Both the position numbers and the translations under genes were made by a program. From contig NC_013159.1 of assembly GCF_000023865.1 (NCBI RefSeq), positions 3,994,001 through 4,058,000 of the forward strand: a stretch of 64,000 bases of DNA. Direction: 5' to 3'. The DNA comes from Saccharomonospora viridis DSM 43017. GTDB taxonomy: Bacteria; Actinomycetota; Actinomycetes; Mycobacteriales; Pseudonocardiaceae. Below, piece after piece: positions 45,080 through 53,818 of the stretch (positions are counted from its first letter, which is position 1; each line of letters starts with the position of its first letter). Under the pieces are notes generated by a model. That model did not search any database and was not told the origin of the DNA. It saw nothing but the letters and a program-made list of their open reading frames with translations.

Positions 45080-45646
45080 GTGAGCACCACCGCACAGAAC
45101 TGGCCGCCCGTCGAGGTGGAACCGCCGAAGCCACATCCCGACGCGCCCTCACCCGGCACCGCGCTGGAGCAACACTTCCACCACTGCTTCGGCTGCGGCG
45201 ACGAGGTCGAGTCGGGCCTGCGCCTCCGGTCGACCGTCGCGGACGACAACGTCGTGGTGACGACGTTCGCCGTCACCAAGGCTCACCAGGGCTCCCCGGG
45301 GATCGCTCACGGTGGGTTGCTGTCGTGCGCGCTCGACGAGGCACTGGGCGCCACCGCCGGTAGGTTGCTCCAGATCCCTGTCGTGACCGCGCGACTGGAG
45401 ACCGACTTCCGGCACCCCGTACCGGTGGACTCGACGCTCTACATCGTGTCCAGGATCGACGGCGTGGCCGGGCGCAAGGTCTACGTCAGTGGCGAGGGCA
45501 GGATCGACGCGACCGACGGCCAGCTGGCCATCGAGGGCCGCGGACTGTTCATCACCGTGGGCGTGGAGCACTTCCTCAAGCACGGGGACGCCGAACAGGT
45601 TCAGCGGCTGCGTGAGCGCTACGCGAGCTGGAACATCAACTTCTGA
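45080..45646 (+). CDS. PaaI-type acyl-CoA thioesterase
   Basis: A 188-residue hotdog-fold protein. The segment HGGLLSCALDEALG near residue 76 is the family's active region with the HGG motif. An N-terminal extension contains HHCFGCGDEVESG, a Cys-rich segment common in actinobacterial members. It probably hydrolyses a medium or aromatic acyl-CoA. The start is the GTG at 45080. Its stop overlaps the next ATG (TGATG). Confidence 0.87.
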   Translation: MSTTAQNWPPVEVEPPKPHPDAPSPGTALEQHFHHCFGCGDEVESGLRLRSTVADDNVVVTTFAVTKAHQGSPGIAHGGLLSCALDEALGATAGRLLQIPVVTARLETDFRHPVPVDSTLYIVSRIDGVAGRKVYVSGEGRIDATDGQLAIEGRGLFITVGVEHFLKHGDAEQVQRLRERYASWNINF

Positions 45647-46932
45647 TGTTCTTCGCCGTCCTCAGCCTCCTGATCGCGGTCGTCCACCTGTACCTGTGGA
45701 AGCGGCTGGTAGCCGACACGACGCCGCCGAGGAGCCGTTCCCGCCGGGTGGGCACGGCCGTGCTCGTGACCTTCCTGATGCTGATGATGGCGGCGTTGTC
45801 GCTGGGGACGAGTGTTCCACCGGACATCGCCCGATGGTTCGCCTGGCCGGGGTACCTGTGGTTGGCGGTGTTCTTCTACCTGCTGCTGACCCTGCTCGTG
45901 TTGGAACTGCCCCGGCTGGTGCTGCGGCGCTGGCTGCGTGGCGGGCGGGACGAACCCGGGGAGAGCGGGACGAGTCGGAGGCGGCGGGGAGCCGGAAAGC
46001 GCGCGGGGCACGGTGCCTGTGTGGGCGAAACGAGCGACGAACCGAGCGGCGGTACCCGACTGGACTCGCCCGCCGCGGCGAACATCGGTTCCGGCACCGA
46101 GATCTCCCGCCGAACGGCGTTGGCCCGTGGTTCGGCGCTGGTCGCGAGCGCGGTGGCGGTGGGCTTGACCGGCTACGGCGTGAGCGTCGCCATGGGACCG
46201 CCGACCGTCACCCGGGTACCGATCACCCTGCGCCGGCTGGACCCCCGCGTCGAGGGCTGCCGCATCGCCCTCATCAGCGACGTACATCTGGGACCGATCA
46301 TCGGCAGATCGTTCACCCAACGCATCGTCGACCTGGTCAACGTCGAACGGGTGGACGCCGTGGCCATCGCGGGTGACTTGGTGGACGGCGACGTCGCCGA
46401 TCTGGCCGACGCGGCCGCCCCGCTCGCAAAACTGCGCAGCACCCACGGCACCTACTACGTCACCGGTAACCACGAGTACTACTCCGGGTACCGACAGTGG
46501 ATCGAGTACCTGCCCACCCTGGGGGTCCGCCCCCTGCGCAACGAACGGGTGGAGATCCACCACAACGGCGGCGTGTTCGACCTCGCGGGCATCAACGACG
46601 CCACCGGGTACCAATGGCAGGACCCGGGAGACGTCGAACAGGCCCTCGCCGGTCGTGACCCTGCACGAGCCGTGGTGCTGCTCGCCCACCAGCCCGTGGA
46701 CTTCACCCAGGCCGTCGACCACGACGTGGACCTGCTGTTGGCCGGACACACGCACGGTGGTCAGCTGACGCCCTTCGAAGTGGCCGTGCAGGTGCAGCAG
46801 GGCGCGGTGGCCGGCCTCTACCAACGCGGGAACACGAAGATGTACGTCACGCGCGGTGCGGGCTTCTGGGGCCCACCCGTGCGGGTGGGCGCTCCCCCGG
46901 ACATCACCGTCGTGGAACTACGTCGCGGCTGA
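45646..46932 (+). CDS. Membrane-anchored metallophosphoesterase
   Basis: A 428-residue protein. About four hydrophobic segments lie in the first 200 residues, separated by a Ser/Arg-rich linker (about 105-145), followed by a calcineurin-like phosphoesterase domain. Metal ligands are readable: DVHLG near residue 210, GDLVDGD near 246, GNHEYY near 277 and HTHGG near 369. Such YkuE-like proteins hydrolyse UDP- or lipid-linked phosphates. It is translationally coupled to the thioesterase. Confidence 0.88.
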   Translation: MFFAVLSLLIAVVHLYLWKRLVADTTPPRSRSRRVGTAVLVTFLMLMMAALSLGTSVPPDIARWFAWPGYLWLAVFFYLLLTLLVLELPRLVLRRWLRGGRDEPGESGTSRRRRGAGKRAGHGACVGETSDEPSGGTRLDSPAAANIGSGTEISRRTALARGSALVASAVAVGLTGYGVSVAMGPPTVTRVPITLRRLDPRVEGCRIALISDVHLGPIIGRSFTQRIVDLVNVERVDAVAIAGDLVDGDVADLADAAAPLAKLRSTHGTYYVTGNHEYYSGYRQWIEYLPTLGVRPLRNERVEIHHNGGVFDLAGINDATGYQWQDPGDVEQALAGRDPARAVVLLAHQPVDFTQAVDHDVDLLLAGHTHGGQLTPFEVAVQVQQGAVAGLYQRGNTKMYVTRGAGFWGPPVRVGAPPDITVVELRRG

Positions 46933-46939
46933 ACACATA

Positions 46940-49585
46940 TCAGGTGAGGGTGCGGGGCCGGACGGCGTTGGCCCGGTCCACCAGGTCGATCCGGGCCTGC
47001 GCGTCGCCGGCCAACCTGGCGAGCGTGCGGTAACACTCCTCCAAGCCGAAACGCAGATCCCGTTCGACCATCCTCCGGCCGAGGATCGTGATGTCGGGGC
47101 GCGGCTGTCGACCCGCGCGCAGCCAGTCGAACGCCGCCTCCAACACCTCCGCCTTCAGCCGGGTCTTGCGTTCGTCGTGCAGGGAGAGTCGGTCGACCTG
47201 CTCGGCGGCCCGCACCAGGTCCTCCTCGGTCACCTGACGCATGTCCTCGACGAACCGAGTCTTGATCTTCACCGCGGCTATCTGCGCCGCCACATGGTGG
47301 GTGGACGAGGAGGGGACCGATTCCAACACCTCGATCGCACTCTGCCGACCGCCCTGGGCTAGGTACACCCGGGCGAGCCCGAACGCCGCGCTGACGTAGG
47401 ACCGGTCGGTGCGCCACACGAGTTCGTACAGGCGTGCGGCCTTGAAGTAGTCACCCACCGCCTCGGCGCTCACCGCCAGGGCCAACTTGGGGGCGATCTC
47501 ACCCGGCAGTTCGTCGTACACCTCGTCGAACGCCACGTGGGCCACCCGGGGCCGGCCACCCGCGAGCTCGATCAGTCCCTTGTACCAGTCCACCCGCCAG
47601 TCGTGCGGGAAACCCGATTTGATCGCCAGGTACTGCGCCGCCTGCAGCTGCCGGTTCGCTTCCGTCAACTCACCGAGTTCGATGCGCGCCCGGACGATAC
47701 GCAACCGGACCTCGATGGACTCCCGGGGCGCGTTCGCCAACGCCCTGATCGCCGTCTGCGGGTCGGCCGACAACAACGTGGCCAACACACCCGCGCCCGG
47801 GTCGTCGGTGTCCACCTGTGGGATCGGCAGGCCGGCGACGACCTCGTGCGGGTCCGGCAGCGACACCTGCCCGCCGCGTTCCGGCACCACCAGATCCACC
47901 CCGAAGGTGTTGGTCTCCGGACCGAACACCGTGGACACCCCCGGCCTGGGCTTGCCCGTGCCGAGCGCCATGATCTCGCGCAACACACCCGTGAGCTGGT
48001 CGGCCATGTCCTCGGCCGAGATGAACCGGCGGTCCGGGTCGACGTGGGTGGCCTTGCGCAGGAAGCGGTAGTAGCTGTCGAACAGTTTGAACAGCGGGAC
48101 TTCGTCCCTGCTGGGCAACGTGGTCTTGTACTTGCTGGTGTAGCCGGTGAACTCGAAGCTCAGCACGGCCAGCGTGCGTCCGACCGTGAACAGGTCCGAC
48201 GCCACCGACGCGCCGTGGGTCGGCAGTTCCGGCGCGCTGTAGCCGGTGGTGAAAAACAGCGGGCTCTCGTAGTCGTCCATGCGGCGCACGGCGCCGAGGT
48301 CGATGAGTTTTAGCTGCTCGTGGGTCTGGATGACGTTGTCGGGCTTCAGGTCGCAGTAGAGCAGGCCCTGGTTGTGCAGATACCCCAGCGCGGGAAGGAT
48401 CTCCAGCCCGTAGGCGATGACCTGCCCGATCGGCAACGGCTCCGCGCGCCCGCTGGCCCGGTGGTGGGCCAGCGCCAATTGACGCAACGACTGCCCGCCC
48501 ACGTACTCCATGACGATGTAACCGACGGGGTTACCGGTGTCGGGGTCGGGATGCTGGACGAAGTTGTAGATCTTGACGATGTTCGGGTGCTCGACCTCGG
48601 CGAGGAATTTCATCTCGTTCATCGCCGCGGTCACGGCGGTGGAGTCACCGGTGTTGATGAGGCCCTTGAGCACCACCCAGCGGCCACTGACGTTGTGGTC
48701 CTTGGCGAGATAGATCCAGCCGAGACCACCGTAGGCGAGCGCGCCCATCACCTCGTACTGCCCGGCGACCATCTCGTGTGGACGCAGTTTCGGGACGAAC
48801 GAGTAGGGCGTGCCGCATTCGTGACAGGTGCCCTGCGGACTACCGGGCTCGCCGTCCCGGCTCCGACCGACCTTCGCCCTGCAGTTGCCGCAGTACCGCT
48901 TCTCCTCGGCGACGACGGGGTTCTCCAGCACCGCCTCGGTCGGGTCACGATACGGCACCTGCGGCACCTCGACCAGACCGGCGCCGAGGCGTCCCCGCCG
49001 CGACTTGCGCGACGACGTCCGGCGTGGTCTGCCCAAGTAGCTACCCGTCCCGGTGCCGGTCCCGGTGCCGGTTCCCGTGCCCGTTCCGGTGCCCGTTCCG
49101 GTGCCGGTTCCCGTGCCCGTTCCGGTGCCGGTCCCGGTCCCCGTACCGGTGCCCGTCCCGAGCGGAAGCGATCCGCTGGTGCTGGGCGGCAGCACGCTTT
49201 CGGTACCCGGGTCGGGCAGTTCCCGGGGGCCGCTGGGCTCGGCGGGAGGTGTCGGTGGCCTGATGAACGTCGTCGCGGGGGCCTTACCGGCCAACACGCT
49301 CGTGGGCATCGGTTCCTGCGCCGGCCCTCGGCCTGTCCCCTGTCCCGCTTCCTGGGCCGCCGACTGCCACATCGGACGGACGACCTGCGTGCGCGGCGCG
49401 ACCATGTGCTCCGGTGCGTCGGTCCCACCGGACTGCACCCCTGGGGACCGCTGAGCCGCCTGTGGGGGTTGCGCCTGCGGTTGCCGCTCCGACTGCTGGG
49501 CCCCCGAGAACGGGTCAGGCCGCCCGATCGGACCGGAGCTCTCGTCGGGCGCCGCATGCCGAGGGCTGCGTGGCTCATCCGACAC
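46940..49585 (-). CDS. pknG: Serine/threonine protein kinase G
   Basis: An 881-residue soluble kinase that controls glutamate and central nitrogen metabolism in actinobacteria by phosphorylating FHA proteins such as GarA. A long disordered N-terminus contains a (Gly-Thr)n tract at residues 143-181. Next come a rubredoxin-like CGNC...CHEC site (about 228-250), a kinase domain (about 265-535) with VVLKG, YCDLKPDN and a DLG in place of DFG, as in PknG, and a C-terminal TPR domain. It starts at a GTG with GGGAGG upstream, 18 bases after glnH. Order and distance match the mycobacterial glnX-glnH-pknG operon. Confidence 0.95.
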   Translation of the reverse strand: MSDEPRSPRHAAPDESSGPIGRPDPFSGAQQSERQPQAQPPQAAQRSPGVQSGGTDAPEHMVAPRTQVVRPMWQSAAQEAGQGTGRGPAQEPMPTSVLAGKAPATTFIRPPTPPAEPSGPRELPDPGTESVLPPSTSGSLPLGTGTGTGTGTGTGTGTGTGTGTGTGTGTGTGTGTGTGTGSYLGRPRRTSSRKSRRGRLGAGLVEVPQVPYRDPTEAVLENPVVAEEKRYCGNCRAKVGRSRDGEPGSPQGTCHECGTPYSFVPKLRPHEMVAGQYEVMGALAYGGLGWIYLAKDHNVSGRWVVLKGLINTGDSTAVTAAMNEMKFLAEVEHPNIVKIYNFVQHPDPDTGNPVGYIVMEYVGGQSLRQLALAHHRASGRAEPLPIGQVIAYGLEILPALGYLHNQGLLYCDLKPDNVIQTHEQLKLIDLGAVRRMDDYESPLFFTTGYSAPELPTHGASVASDLFTVGRTLAVLSFEFTGYTSKYKTTLPSRDEVPLFKLFDSYYRFLRKATHVDPDRRFISAEDMADQLTGVLREIMALGTGKPRPGVSTVFGPETNTFGVDLVVPERGGQVSLPDPHEVVAGLPIPQVDTDDPGAGVLATLLSADPQTAIRALANAPRESIEVRLRIVRARIELGELTEANRQLQAAQYLAIKSGFPHDWRVDWYKGLIELAGGRPRVAHVAFDEVYDELPGEIAPKLALAVSAEAVGDYFKAARLYELVWRTDRSYVSAAFGLARVYLAQGGRQSAIEVLESVPSSSTHHVAAQIAAVKIKTRFVEDMRQVTEEDLVRAAEQVDRLSLHDERKTRLKAEVLEAAFDWLRAGRQPRPDITILGRRMVERDLRFGLEECYRTLARLAGDAQARIDLVDRANAVRPRTLT
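49043..49159 (-). repeat. Coding hexanucleotide repeat giving a 39-residue Gly-Thr tract in PknG
   Basis: A run of 6-base units of the form GG(N)AC(N) encodes alternating Gly and Thr for 39 residues, 20 Gly and 19 Thr. The third codon positions vary between units, but the two-residue pattern never breaks. It lies in the disordered N-terminus before the rubredoxin site. Confidence 0.95.
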
Positions 49586-49603
49586 TGCTACCTCCCAAGG
49601 GTC

Positions 49604-50578
49604 TCACCGGTACTCGGGTTTGGGTGGTGAGGCAGGACCGAGGTGCTCCCGCAACCACCGGTCGTAGCTGGCCTGCCACGCGCCGCCGCGGATATTCTCC
49701 AGCACGGCGTTCACGAACCGCACCATGTCCTCGTTCTCCTTGGGGATGCCGATCCCGTAGTACTCCTTGGTGAACGGCTCCCCGACGATCTTGGTGCCCG
49801 TCCGATCCTGTGCCCGCAGACCCGCGAGGATGGTGTCGTCGGTGGAGATCGCATCCACCTGACCCTGCTGGAGCAACACCAGGCAGTCGGACCAGTCGTC
49901 CACCGCCACCGGGATCGGCCTCGGCCTGCTGGCGGCGATGTTGCGCAACGACGTCGAGTCCTTCGCCGCGCACACCCGCTTATCGCCCAGGTCGGACAGC
50001 CCTCGCGCCGTCGAACCGACCGGTACCAGGACGCGTTGACCCGCCACGTAGTACACCGTCGAGAAGTTGATGTCCTCGAGCCGGTCGCAGGTGATCGAGA
50101 ACGTGCGCACGACGATGTCGACATCGCCGTTGCGCAACGCGTCGATACGTTCGGCGGAGGAGATGGCCTTGAAATGGACGGCGTCGGCGTTGCCCAGCAG
50201 CGCCTCCGCGATCTTCCTCGCGATGTCGATGTCGAACCCGCTCAGCTTCCCGGTCTCGGGGTCGGGGAAGCCGAACAGATAGGTGTTCTGGTCCACCCCG
50301 ACGATGAGGTGACCACGCTCCTTGATCTTCGCCATCGTGGACCCCGGCGGGACCGAGGAGTTCGGACGCAGGCTCGCCGTGGGGTCGCAGTCCTCCTCGG
50401 ACCCGCCGCCCGAACCCAGTTCCGGGTCGATCTCCGTACCGGCGGGGAACGGACGCTGCACCTCCCCCACGGGCGCGGGGTCGATCGGCTGCGCACCGGA
50501 GGAACAACCCGCGAGTGCGACGGCGAACAGGGACACGAACAGACCGAGCCGTGTGCGGATCCTCAATCGGGTCGTCAT
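49604..50578 (-). CDS. glnH: Glutamate/aspartate-binding lipoprotein of the PknG pathway
   Basis: A 324-residue solute-binding lipoprotein. The signal ends in ALAGCSS with the lipid-bearing Cys near residue 25. The mature part is a type II amino-acid-binding domain (IVGVDQNTYLFGF, GFDIDIARKIAEALLG, then DIVVRTFSITCDR). In mycobacteria GlnH senses extracellular amino-donor amino acids and signals through GlnX to PknG rather than serving a transporter. No ABC permease gene is present here, which agrees. Its ATG overlaps the glnX stop (TGATG). Confidence 0.93.
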   Translation of the reverse strand: MTTRLRIRTRLGLFVSLFAVALAGCSSGAQPIDPAPVGEVQRPFPAGTEIDPELGSGGGSEEDCDPTASLRPNSSVPPGSTMAKIKERGHLIVGVDQNTYLFGFPDPETGKLSGFDIDIARKIAEALLGNADAVHFKAISSAERIDALRNGDVDIVVRTFSITCDRLEDINFSTVYYVAGQRVLVPVGSTARGLSDLGDKRVCAAKDSTSLRNIAASRPRPIPVAVDDWSDCLVLLQQGQVDAISTDDTILAGLRAQDRTGTKIVGEPFTKEYYGIGIPKENEDMVRFVNAVLENIRGGAWQASYDRWLREHLGPASPPKPEYR

Positions 50579-51987
50579 CAGCGATACTCCCGCAGCCGCT
50601 CGCGGATACCTATCGTGGCGCCGAGTGCGGCGATCACCGACAGCACGGCGAAACCGGGGGCCAACAGGGTCAGCGCGCTGGATGCGGCGGAGGTGTCGTC
50701 CACGAAGTTCTGCCGGGAGGCGTCGATGGCCGTCACCAATTCCTCGTCGAGCTTGGTGAAGGCCATGGCCGGACCGCGTTCGTCCTCGCTGTCGCTGGCG
50801 AGCAGCACGGCCTTCCGGTGTTCACCGCTGTCGTCGAACTCCCGCACGTTCGCGTGGGCGTCGAGCCAGGCTGCCGCGTAGTCGGTGGCCGCGCGCAGCG
50901 ACGCGGCCGTGGCACCGTCGGCCTTCGCCACGGCCTCGCTCAACAGGCCGCCCCGGCCGTCCTGTCCGGCGAAGTGTTGGAACCGCTCGACGAAACTCTC
51001 CTCGTACTCCCCGCCTCCGCCCCTGGCGACGAGCGTGAGGGTCTCATCGGCACGGGCCTGCAGCGCGGCGATACGCACCTGCACCAGCCGGTCGGCCTGT
51101 TCCGTGCCGTCCTCCCGGCCGCTGCCCACCAATACGCCTTGGACGACGAGGGCGATCGTCATCCACAGCACCAGCAACGCCACGGCACCCGAGGACACCA
51201 ACAGGCCGATGTTGAAGACCCGGTTGGTCTTGCGTCTCAAGTAGAGCTGGGTGTAGACGAGGGCGGCGATCAAGCCGAGCAGCAGTATCGCCGTCAGCCA
51301 CGGAAAGCTCGTGACGCTGTCCTGTTCGTCCACGAGCCGAGCGGTGTTGATCTCGTACAACCGCTCGGCCGCGGGCAGGATCTCCGACCGCAGCAATTCG
51401 GAGGCCTCACGCAGGTAGGCCGCGCCCACGGGATAACCCTGGTTGTCGTTCACCTGCGCCGTGGCCACCAGTTCGGTGTAGACCGGCAACTGCTGGCTGA
51501 TGATGCCGATCTGTCCCTCCGCCTCGGGAATCCCCCGCGAGTCGGAGGCCGCCTTCGCCAGCGCCGCCCCAGCCTTGGCGATGGCCTCGTCGTAACGGTC
51601 CCGCAGTTCGAGCGGCTCGGAGCCCGAGATCAAGAACACGGTCGCCGCGGTGGCGTCGGCGTCGGACAACGACCGGTACAGCTCCTGCGCCGCGGCGGCG
51701 AGTGGCTCCCGATGTCCGATCAGCGCGTCGATCCGGTCGTCGCGATCCTGCATCGCCAGCGTGCCCACCAGGCCCACGAGCAGAGACAACGCGACGAGTC
51801 CCGCACCGATGAAGGACAGTCGCCCCGGCGTCGTGGCCGCCGTCCGCATCAGGCCACGCAACATCTCGGCCGGAAGGTCGAGCAGCCCGGCCAGACCGGA
51901 TCTCTGCCCACGGCTTGGCACCGGCGGTTGCGAGCCGACGGGCGGCCCGGCGGTCCCGGAACCGTGCCGTGGCACGGTGCTCGTCAT
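50578..51987 (-). CDS. glnX: Transmembrane signal transducer of the PknG pathway
   Basis: A 469-residue membrane protein. It has helices near residues 55-75, 228-250 and 265-285 and a last one near 445-465, with a large helical extracytoplasmic domain (about 80-225) that resembles sensor domains of chemoreceptors. It is thought to pass the GlnH-amino-acid signal across the membrane to PknG. I chose the ATG at 51987, 5 bases after GGAGGAAC. It is the first gene of the glnX-glnH-pknG operon. Confidence 0.9.
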   Translation of the reverse strand: MTSTVPRHGSGTAGPPVGSQPPVPSRGQRSGLAGLLDLPAEMLRGLMRTAATTPGRLSFIGAGLVALSLLVGLVGTLAMQDRDDRIDALIGHREPLAAAAQELYRSLSDADATAATVFLISGSEPLELRDRYDEAIAKAGAALAKAASDSRGIPEAEGQIGIISQQLPVYTELVATAQVNDNQGYPVGAAYLREASELLRSEILPAAERLYEINTARLVDEQDSVTSFPWLTAILLLGLIAALVYTQLYLRRKTNRVFNIGLLVSSGAVALLVLWMTIALVVQGVLVGSGREDGTEQADRLVQVRIAALQARADETLTLVARGGGGEYEESFVERFQHFAGQDGRGGLLSEAVAKADGATAASLRAATDYAAAWLDAHANVREFDDSGEHRKAVLLASDSEDERGPAMAFTKLDEELVTAIDASRQNFVDDTSAASSALTLLAPGFAVLSVIAALGATIGIRERLREYR

Positions 51988-52167
51988 CGCGTTCCTCCAC
52001 CCAGTCTTGGCACGCGCATGACCGTATCCGAGTCGGGACGAGCGCGAGTGGGAAGTCCGGCAAGTGCTTGCGGATCGTATCGGTGTCGTGATCGACGCTC
52101 GTTCCCCGGCGGACAATGTGCCGCTTCTTACTCGCCTCGGACGCCGTGATCATGAGAGTCTCGTGCG

Positions 52168-52578
52168 GTGAGCTACGCACATTGGGAGATCGTGCCGACC
52201 CGGTGGAAGGACAACGACGTCTACGGGCACGTCAACAACGTCGTCCATTACGCGTTCATGGACACCGTGATCAACAGCTGGTTGATCGACAAAGGCGGCC
52301 TCGACATCCACGAGGGCCAGGTCATCGGTTTGTGCGTCGAATCGCACTGCAACTACCACGCCTCGGTGTCGTATCCGGAGAAGCTGTCGGTCGGGCTTCG
52401 TGTCGGCCATCTCGGGCGGTCGAGTGTGCGCTACGAGATCGGCATGCACCGCGAGGACCGCTCGGAACTCATCGCGCAGGGACATTTCGTGCACGTCTTC
52501 GTCGACCGGACCAGCCGACGCCCCGTGGAGATCCCCGGCCCGCTGCGGGAGGCGCTGCAGACTCTGATGGTCAGCTGA
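52168..52578 (+). CDS. YbgC/FadM-type acyl-CoA thioesterase
   Basis: A 136-residue hotdog-fold thioesterase. The catalytic region is TRWKDNDVYGHVNNVVHYAF near residues 11-30, with Asp and His of the 4-hydroxybenzoyl-CoA thioesterase class. It starts at GTG 52168 with a short leader. It probably hydrolyses a fatty acyl-CoA. It may share a promoter region with the divergent glnX operon. Confidence 0.9.
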   Translation: MSYAHWEIVPTRWKDNDVYGHVNNVVHYAFMDTVINSWLIDKGGLDIHEGQVIGLCVESHCNYHASVSYPEKLSVGLRVGHLGRSSVRYEIGMHREDRSELIAQGHFVHVFVDRTSRRPVEIPGPLREALQTLMVS

Positions 52579-52603
52579 CGGTATCGCCGGGGCTCCCCGT
52601 ATC

Positions 52604-52619
52604 CTACGACTGGTCGTAG
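52604..52619. promoter_or_regulatory. Inverted repeat upstream of the small membrane-protein genes
   Basis: Perfect arms CTACGAC (52604-52610) and GTCGTAG (52613-52619) with a 2-base spacer, 15 bases before the GTG at 52635. Its form resembles the TACTAC/GTAGTA element near the BlaI-type regulator, so it may be a second BlaI-like site. Confidence 0.5.
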
Positions 52620-52634
52620 ATATCGGGAGGGCCA

Positions 52635-53000
52635 GTGATCAGTGGGTACGCCGTCGCCGTCGCGATCTGCGCGCTCGCGCTCGCGGTGTGGAGCTTCGTG
52701 CTCGTAGCCGTGAACCGGCCGCCCACGCAGCCGCTGCTGTACGGGCTCATGGGCGTCGAGGCGCTACTGCTCGTCCAGGTGGTGATCTCGGTCGTACTGC
52801 TGATCTCGGGGGAGCGCCCGGGCAGCATCATCACGTTCCTCATCTACCTGATCGTCGCCCTGCTCGTCCTCCCGCTGGGCACCGTGTGGGCGCTGGCCGA
52901 GCGCACCCGGGCGAGCACGGCGGTACTCGGCGTCGCCTGCATCACCGTGCCCGTATTGATCATGCGGATGTACCAGGTGTGGGAGGGTGCCAGTGCCTGA
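52635..53000 (+). CDS. Small integral membrane protein
   Basis: A 121-residue protein with four predicted membrane helices and almost no loops. I do not recognise a functional family. It starts at GTG 52635, and its end overlaps the next membrane-protein gene by 8 bases, so the two are probably co-expressed and may form a complex. A palindrome sits at the promoter. Confidence 0.8.
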   Translation: MISGYAVAVAICALALAVWSFVLVAVNRPPTQPLLYGLMGVEALLLVQVVISVVLLISGERPGSIITFLIYLIVALLVLPLGTVWALAERTRASTAVLGVACITVPVLIMRMYQVWEGASA

Positions 53001-53430
53001 GCGGCGATCCGGAACGTCCGTGACCTCTTCCGAGCAGCCCGCCACGGCGAGCGGACCGGGCCGGGTGCTGATCGCCATCTACGCGATCTTCGCGATCGGC
53101 GCCACCTCCCGGGCGCTGGTGCAGATCGCGACGCGGTTCGACGAAGCACCCGTACCCTACGCACTCTCGGCGCTCGCCGCCGTCGTGTACGTGCTCGCGA
53201 CCGTGGCGTTGGCGAGGCGCGGTGTGACGTGGTGGCGGGTGGCCATGGCCGCGTGCACCTTCGAGATGGTCGGTGTGCTCGTGATCGGCACCGTCAGCCT
53301 CGCCCTCCCCGACGCCTTCCCCGACGCCACGGTGTGGTCGAACTACGGGATGGGATATCTGTTCATCCCGCTCGTACTACCGGTGTTCGGGCTGCTCTGG
53401 CTGCGGCGGACCGCGCCGCGACGCCGGTAG
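52993..53430 (+). CDS. Small integral membrane protein
   Basis: A 145-residue protein with a polar N-terminus of about 20 residues and four predicted helices, ending in a basic Arg-rich tail. I chose the GTG at 52993, which has GGAGG 6 bases upstream; a GTG at 52987 is the alternative. It is coupled to the previous gene and convergent with the next. No functional family is recognised. Confidence 0.8.
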   Translation: MPERRSGTSVTSSEQPATASGPGRVLIAIYAIFAIGATSRALVQIATRFDEAPVPYALSALAAVVYVLATVALARRGVTWWRVAMAACTFEMVGVLVIGTVSLALPDAFPDATVWSNYGMGYLFIPLVLPVFGLLWLRRTAPRRR

Positions 53431-53439
53431 CCCGGTCCG

Positions 53440-53787
53440 TCACCAGAACACCGCGACGCCGACGTTGAGCACGGTCAACCCGGCGATCGCGTAGAACAGC
53501 CCGGGACCCGCCTGCGGCCTGCGCCAGAGCACATGGGCCAGTACCAGCACGATGACGGCGATGCCCAACTTCACGGCGATCTTGGTGTTGTTGACCTCGT
53601 TGTCCACGAGCCCCGCCGAGGCGATGCCGGTGAGGGCGGCCCCGGTGAGCACCTGAGCACCGGCGCCGGACAGCATCACCATCGCGTTGGGCGAGGAGGG
53701 CGCCAACAGCCGCAGCGCCACGCCGGCGATGATGGCCGCCATGCCCAGCAGATGCAGGAAGACGAGGAGGTTGTAAACGATTTCCAT
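53440..53787 (-). CDS. Small integral membrane protein behind a BlaI-type operator
   Basis: A 115-residue protein with four predicted helices. It begins with VYNLLVFLHLLGMAAIIAG. A BlaI-type palindrome lies 11 bases upstream of the start, so it is a likely target of the BlaI/MecI-type repressor encoded at 54709-55092. Its role is unknown; a part in envelope-stress or antibiotic response is inferred from that link only. Confidence 0.8.
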   Translation of the reverse strand: MEIVYNLLVFLHLLGMAAIIAGVALRLLAPSSPNAMVMLSGAGAQVLTGAALTGIASAGLVDNEVNNTKIAVKLGIAVIVLVLAHVLWRRPQAGPGLFYAIAGLTVLNVGVAVFW

Positions 53788-53797
53788 GCCGGCAAGA

Positions 53798-53814
53798 TAC
53801 TACAGGCGGTAGTA
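53798..53814 (-). promoter_or_regulatory. BlaI-type operator
   Basis: A perfect inverted repeat TACTAC (53798-53803) and GTAGTA (53809-53814) with a 5-base spacer. TACTAC/GTAGTA-type arms are known for BlaI/MecI repressors of actinobacteria. It lies between the M56 gene and the small membrane-protein gene and probably controls the latter. Confidence 0.8.
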
Positions 53815-53818
53815 AATG

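Noticed and set aside
45489-46376. A 295-codon rightward frame overlapping the thioesterase and phosphoesterase genes
   Set aside because: It is in another frame of two genes with clear motifs and is Arg/Gly-rich.
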